Assembly: GCF_002234535.1 (NCBI RefSeq)
Contig: NZ_CP022521.1
Location: 5,270,001-5,334,000 of the forward strand
Direction: 5' to 3'
DNA from: Actinoalloteichus hoggarensis
GTDB taxonomy: Bacteria > Actinomycetota > Actinomycetes > Mycobacteriales > Pseudonocardiaceae
DNA length: 64,000 nt
Below the pieces are notes generated by a model. It ran no database searches. It saw only the letters and a program-made list of their open reading frames with translations, and was not told the DNA's origin. Below, one piece after another: positions 60,614-64,000 of the stretch. The translations under genes and the position numbers were made by a program. Positions within the stretch are counted from its first letter, which is position 1. Each line of letters begins with the position of its first letter.

Positions 60614-62233
60614 ATGCGCGGCCATGACGCCCCCACCACCACAGCCGTGACCACTTCGGCAGCAGGCCGCACCGCACTCAGCCCGCCGAATCACCCGTCG
60701 AGAGAACACGCCGTGAGCAACGCGCCCGATCGACTCCACCTTTTCCGCAGGCTGGCCGTATTCCGAAGGCTGGTTCCGCTGCGCATCGTGCTGATCGGCG
60801 CGACCGGATCGGTGCTGATCGCGCTCGGTGCGGTCGGTGCGGCAGGCGTGCTCAACCACGATCCGCTCCTCGCGGGCTCCGGGCTGAGCTGGGTCCGATT
60901 CGGACACGGACGCGATCTCGCCACCGGGCTGCTCTATCTCGGGCTCGGCCTGCTCGTCTGGGCCTGGGTCCGGCTCGGCCGAGAAGTGCGGATCGAACGA
61001 GTCGGCACCCATGGCGTGCTGGCCGCGATCGGCGGCTGGCTGCTGCCGCTGATGTTCACCCCGCCGCTGTTCAGCCGCGACGCCTACAGCTATCTCGCGC
61101 AGGGAAACCTCGCCGCGCACGGCATCGATCCCTACGAGATGGGACCCGCCGCGCTGCCGGGCCCGCTCGCCGACAACGTCAGCTGGGTCTGGCAGAACAC
61201 CCCCGCGCCCTACGGCCCGCTGTTCATCCTGGTCGCCAAGACGGTGGTGATGATCACCGGGCAGAACCTGATCCTGGGCGTGCTGCTCATGCGGCTGGTG
61301 ATGGTCCTGGGCCTGGTGCTGATGTGCTGGGCGCTGCCCGGCCTGGCCCGGCACCTCGGCGGACGCGGCGACGTGGCGTTGTGGCTGGCGGCGGCGAACC
61401 CGCTGATGCTCGTCCACCTGGTGGGCGGTCCGCACAACGACCTGCTCATGGTGGGCCTGCTCGCGGCCGGTGTGCTCGTCACCCTCGACCGCCGCCACGT
61501 CCTCGGCATCGTCCTCATCATGCTGGCCGCCGCGATGAAGGCGACGGCGGTGATCGCGCTGCCGTTCATGGTGTGGATCTGGACGGCCCGACTGCACGGC
61601 TCCGCGCGCTCGCGCTTCCTGCGGGCGGCGAGCGCCACGCTCGCCGTGTCGCTGGCGGTGTTCACCGCCTGCACGCTGGTGGCGGGCGTGGACCTCGGCT
61701 GGATCAGCGCCCTGCAGACCTCGTCGCTGATCGTCAACTGGCTCTCGGTGCCCACGGCGGTGGCCCAGATCGCGCATCTGGTGACGGGCTGGTTCGTCAG
61801 CGCGAGCCTGCCAGGCTTCCTCACCGTCACCCGGATGCTGGGCTTCGCCGCCTTCGCGGCCGTCGCCCTCTGGCAGTGGTGGAAGGCGCGACGCGGCGGG
61901 CCCGAGGCGGTCTACCACGCGACGATCACCCTGTTCGCGCTGGCGCTGCTCTCCCCCGCGACACTGCCCTGGTACTTCAGCTGGCCGCTCGCGCTGGCGG
62001 CGGCGCTGAAGTGGCCCGGCTCGGCGACCGTGGCCGCGGTGTGCGGCTCGGTGTGGCTGCTGCTGGTGACCTTCCCCAGCGGCGACACCGCGCTCTACTC
62101 CTGGTTCTACCTGCTCGGCGCGCTGGGCGTGTCGGTGCTGGCGGCGGTGTCGCTGGTCCGCCCGGACCCGCTGCGGCTCTCGAGCAGGGACCGGCGCGCC
62201 CATCCGGTCGGCTCGCCGCCGTCATCCGGCTGA
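60614..62233 (+). CDS. mptA: alpha-(1,6)-mannosyltransferase, GT-C type (MptA-like)
   Basis: 539 aa with about 11-13 membrane segments. GT-C glycosyltransferase using polyprenyl-phosphate-mannose outside the membrane: the first loop has LFSRDAYSYLAQGNLAAHGIDPYEMGP, where the Asp of SRDAYSYLAQG is the expected catalytic/metal residue; NTPAPYGPLFILV and GGPHNDLLMVGLLAAGV are further conserved loops. MptA builds the mannan core of lipomannan/lipoarabinomannan. Place matches Rv2174. Start uncertain: TACCCT at 60513-60518 would allow ATG 60539 as well. Confidence 0.9.
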   Translation: MRGHDAPTTTAVTTSAAGRTALSPPNHPSREHAVSNAPDRLHLFRRLAVFRRLVPLRIVLIGATGSVLIALGAVGAAGVLNHDPLLAGSGLSWVRFGHGRDLATGLLYLGLGLLVWAWVRLGREVRIERVGTHGVLAAIGGWLLPLMFTPPLFSRDAYSYLAQGNLAAHGIDPYEMGPAALPGPLADNVSWVWQNTPAPYGPLFILVAKTVVMITGQNLILGVLLMRLVMVLGLVLMCWALPGLARHLGGRGDVALWLAAANPLMLVHLVGGPHNDLLMVGLLAAGVLVTLDRRHVLGIVLIMLAAAMKATAVIALPFMVWIWTARLHGSARSRFLRAASATLAVSLAVFTACTLVAGVDLGWISALQTSSLIVNWLSVPTAVAQIAHLVTGWFVSASLPGFLTVTRMLGFAAFAAVALWQWWKARRGGPEAVYHATITLFALALLSPATLPWYFSWPLALAAALKWPGSATVAAVCGSVWLLLVTFPSGDTALYSWFYLLGALGVSVLAAVSLVRPDPLRLSSRDRRAHPVGSPPSSG

Positions 62234-62458
62234 GGCGCGCCGCGGAACACGCTCGCGCGGATCGCTGTGACCGGGGTCGGGCCGCCGGCCCGGCCCCGGC
62301 TCCGTCCCAGGGGGCTGGGGCTCGGTCGGCGCAGGCGTGTTCCGCCGTTCGTCCGCGACGACTCCGACGACTCCGCGCCGACCACGACGCGGTCACCGCG
62401 GGGCGCTCCATCACATCCGGCGACGCGACGGACACGGTACGCGCCGGGAACAGCGGCC

Positions 62459-62990
62459 TCAGGCAGGTTCGTCGCCGAACAGTCCGAATCCCAGGTGGGG
62501 CACGGTCTCGCCTGCGCCGTCCGAGGTGACCGACCGCGCGTCCGGCCTGTGCTGTCGCAGGCAGGCCCGCAGACGCTCGTCGGCGCACTCGATCACCCAG
62601 CTGGTGCTGTCGAAGGCCACCAGGGCGATCACGGGTGTCCAAGGCAGCCGAGGAACCAGCCGTCGATCACCTGGAGATCGGGCGCGGTCAGCGCGAGCAG
62701 TCGCAGAGTGTCGATCTCGGGACCGTCCGAGGCCGCCACCAGGTCGGCCCACCGGGGACGCGCGGCAGCCTCCTCCACCGCAGCGCCAACGCAGCGCCAA
62801 GCCGTCGTGGCCGAGACACACCACCAGCTCGGCGAGTGGGAGGTACCTGCCGTCGCGCCAGGCGGGCAGGCCGATCAGTCGGCGACGGTCGCGGGCCGCG
62901 GCCGTCGACCGAACCGCGTCGGACGGCGCTGCGGCCGAACGACCGCTCGGCGGCGGCATGCCGGGCGGTGGCGGGCCCGGCATCGGCGGA
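62459..62990 (-). pseudogene. probable frameshifted gene of unknown function
   Basis: Three stretches with gene-like composition lie in order in two frames of the minus strand: RRLIGLPAWRDGRYLPLAELVVCLGHDG (frame 1, ~62910-62800), VEEAAARPRWADLVAASDG with PEIDTLRLLALTAPDLQVID (frame 2, ~62778-62640, ends at a TGA), and TPVIALVAFDSTSWVIECAD with ERLRACLRQHRPD to GLFGDEPA (frame 1, 62641-62459). Joined they would give ~160 aa. An 11-base tandem duplication (CGCAGCGCCAA twice, ~62779-62801) lies at the first switch. I do not recognise the family. Alternatives: sequencing errors, or chance. Confidence 0.45.
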
Positions 62991-63215
62991 CTCGGCGTCA
63001 GCGGACTCGGAGCGGGGGCCCGTATGGAGAGGACCCGGCGGCGGAGGACGGGGCGGACCCGGGGCAGACAGACTCGGCGCACGCGCACACGGCGCAGCCG
63101 GACTCAGCACAGGCACCGTCGACCGACGCCGGACGCGATCCGACGCCGTCCCCTCGACGATCGGCGGACACCCCGCCCGGCGGCTCGCCCTCGGCCGCCA
63201 CGCCGCGTGCCGCCG

Positions 63216-63581
63216 TCAGAAGGCCATGGCCTGGGCGCGGCGACGCACCTCGCGACCCCGGTTCTCCCGCAGCGCCGTGAGCGGCGTGCCGGGCAGCGTC
63301 TCATCCTCGGTGAACATCCACCGCAGGATCTCCGCATGACTGAACCCGCCGTCCCGCAGGACGGTGACGGTGCCCGGCAGGCCCTTGACGATGGTGTCGT
63401 CGGTGAGGAACGCGGCGGGGACCACGGCGATGCCGTCGCGCCGCAACGCCAGCAGCAGGCCGTCTCGCAGCATCTGATGAACGCGGGTGAAGGGAACGCC
63501 GAGCCGATCGGCGACGTCCGGCAACGGCAGGACCTCCACCTCGGGGTCGAGCACGTCCGGGGCGGTGGGGAACTCACTCAC
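63216..63581 (-). CDS. Rv2175c-like DNA-binding protein
   Basis: 121 aa. LPLPDVADRLGVPFTRVHQMLRDGLLLALRRDG is a MerR/excisionase-like winged helix, then IVKGLPGTVTVLRDGGFSHAEILRWMF. In M. tuberculosis Rv2175c is a DNA-binding protein phosphorylated by the adjacent kinase PknL. GTG start; CAGGGT 7 bases upstream suggests a leaderless message. A Thr-rich N terminus bearing the known phosphosite is shortened here (SEFPTAPD, one Thr). Confidence 0.9.
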   Translation of the reverse strand: MSEFPTAPDVLDPEVEVLPLPDVADRLGVPFTRVHQMLRDGLLLALRRDGIAVVPAAFLTDDTIVKGLPGTVTVLRDGGFSHAEILRWMFTEDETLPGTPLTALRENRGREVRRRAQAMAF

Positions 63582-63643
63582 ACCCACAACCCTGCCACAG
63601 TCCGGCTGCGCCGCCCTCCACCGGTGGAGGTGGTGGTGCTCCG

Positions 63644-63656
63644 TACGATCGCAGGT
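63644..63656 (+). promoter_or_regulatory. -10 TACGAT for leaderless pknL
   Basis: TACGAT at 63644-63649, then 7 bases to the GTG at 63657. The divergent Rv2175c-like gene starts 75 bases away. Confidence 0.6.
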
Positions 63657-64000
63657 GTGAACCGACGGGAGGCGCACGTCATCGGCACGACGCTGGAGGG
63701 CCGGTACCGAATCGACTCGGTGATGGCCAGGGGCGGCATGTCGGTCGTGTATCGGGGTGTGGACCTTCGGCTGGATCGACCGGTCGCCGTCAAGGTCATG
63801 GATCAACGCTTCTCCGGGGACGCGAGCTTCGTCCGGCGTTTCGAGCTGGAGGCCCGGTCGGCGGCCCGCCTGCATCATCCGTCCGTGGTGACGGTGCACG
63901 ATCAAGGCGTCGACCGCTCCCAGGCAGGCGACCAGGTCTTCCTGGTGATGGAACTCGTCGACGGCGGCACGCTGCGCGATCTGCTGCACGAGCGCGGCAC
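63657..64000 (+). CDS. pknL: serine/threonine protein kinase PknL (partial, runs off the right edge)
   Basis: 114 codons visible. Kinase N-lobe: LEGRYRIDSVMARGGMSVVYRG (Gly-rich loop), VAVKVMD (catalytic Lys), RFELEARSAARLHHPSVVTVHDQG (helix C Glu), and VFLVMELVDGGTLRDLL (hinge). The frame continues beyond the window. Place and opposite neighbour fit PknL (Rv2176). GTG start 7 bases after a -10, so leaderless. Confidence 0.93.
   Translation, partial: MNRREAHVIGTTLEGRYRIDSVMARGGMSVVYRGVDLRLDRPVAVKVMDQRFSGDASFVRRFELEARSAARLHHPSVVTVHDQGVDRSQAGDQVFLVMELVDGGTLRDLLHERG

Overview
The window is 64 kb of very GC-rich DNA (GC-ending codons, many GTG starts, many starts placed 6-8 bases after a TANNNT -10 hexamer, hence leaderless messages). 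Gene content and order point to a mycolate-group-like actinobacterium, most likely Pseudonocardiaceae (an Actinoalloteichus-like genome is my guess, not shown by the sequence). Two blocks are arranged as in Mycobacterium: uppS-recO-era-CBS protein-ybeY-phoH-(HIT, rsmE)-dnaJ-hrcA-hemW on the left, and lppM-metF-idsA2-mptA-Rv2175c-pknL on the right.

Layout. 1-2290: permease, small conserved protein, UppS. 2617-7286: a GntR (YtrA-type) controlled ABC cassette with two ATPases and three membrane proteins, sitting between uppS and recO, with a perfect operator palindrome before the regulator. 7912-22846: the housekeeping block (RecO, Era, a DUF3592-like protein, a cytidine-deaminase-fold protein lacking catalytic residues, CorC/CBS protein, YbeY, PhoH, HIT, RsmE, DnaJ, HrcA, HemW), all on the minus strand. 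23325-32989: assimilatory sulfur operon on the plus strand: a 28-codon Cys-containing leader peptide, sulfite reductase, zinc-ribbon protein, CysH, CysD, CysN, a sulfonate-type ABC importer and a sirohydrochlorin chelatase (sirohaem supply for the reductase). 33410-42641: mixed small operons (enoyl-CoA hydratase, methyltransferase, barstar operon with two small membrane proteins, quinone oxidoreductase and GNAT, MOSC, nitronate monooxygenase, membrane protein, DUF3046). 42968-50726: a membrane-anchored Hsp70-like protein and the large helicase Lhr. 51175-52460: a short CRISPR array without cas genes, interrupted by a lower-GC NUDIX gene and followed by decayed repeats. 52822-57174: mycothiol-dependent-isomerase-like protein with a HEPN protein, YbaK, GNAT, DUF885. 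57518-64000: the cell-envelope/kinase block ending in a truncated PknL.

The points I find most worth following are: (1) two near-identical 56-58 bp promoter cassettes (11401 and 39587) that combine a LexA/SOS box in the 17-bp spacer, a -10 and a leaderless ATG for a membrane-segment ORF, and a third SOS box (54116) before a HEPN gene; (2) the split CRISPR array with an embedded NUDIX gene; (3) low-complexity insertions inside the ATPase cores of SsuB and Lhr; (4) an apparently frameshifted gene before the Rv2175c homologue. No rRNA or tRNA gene was recognised.
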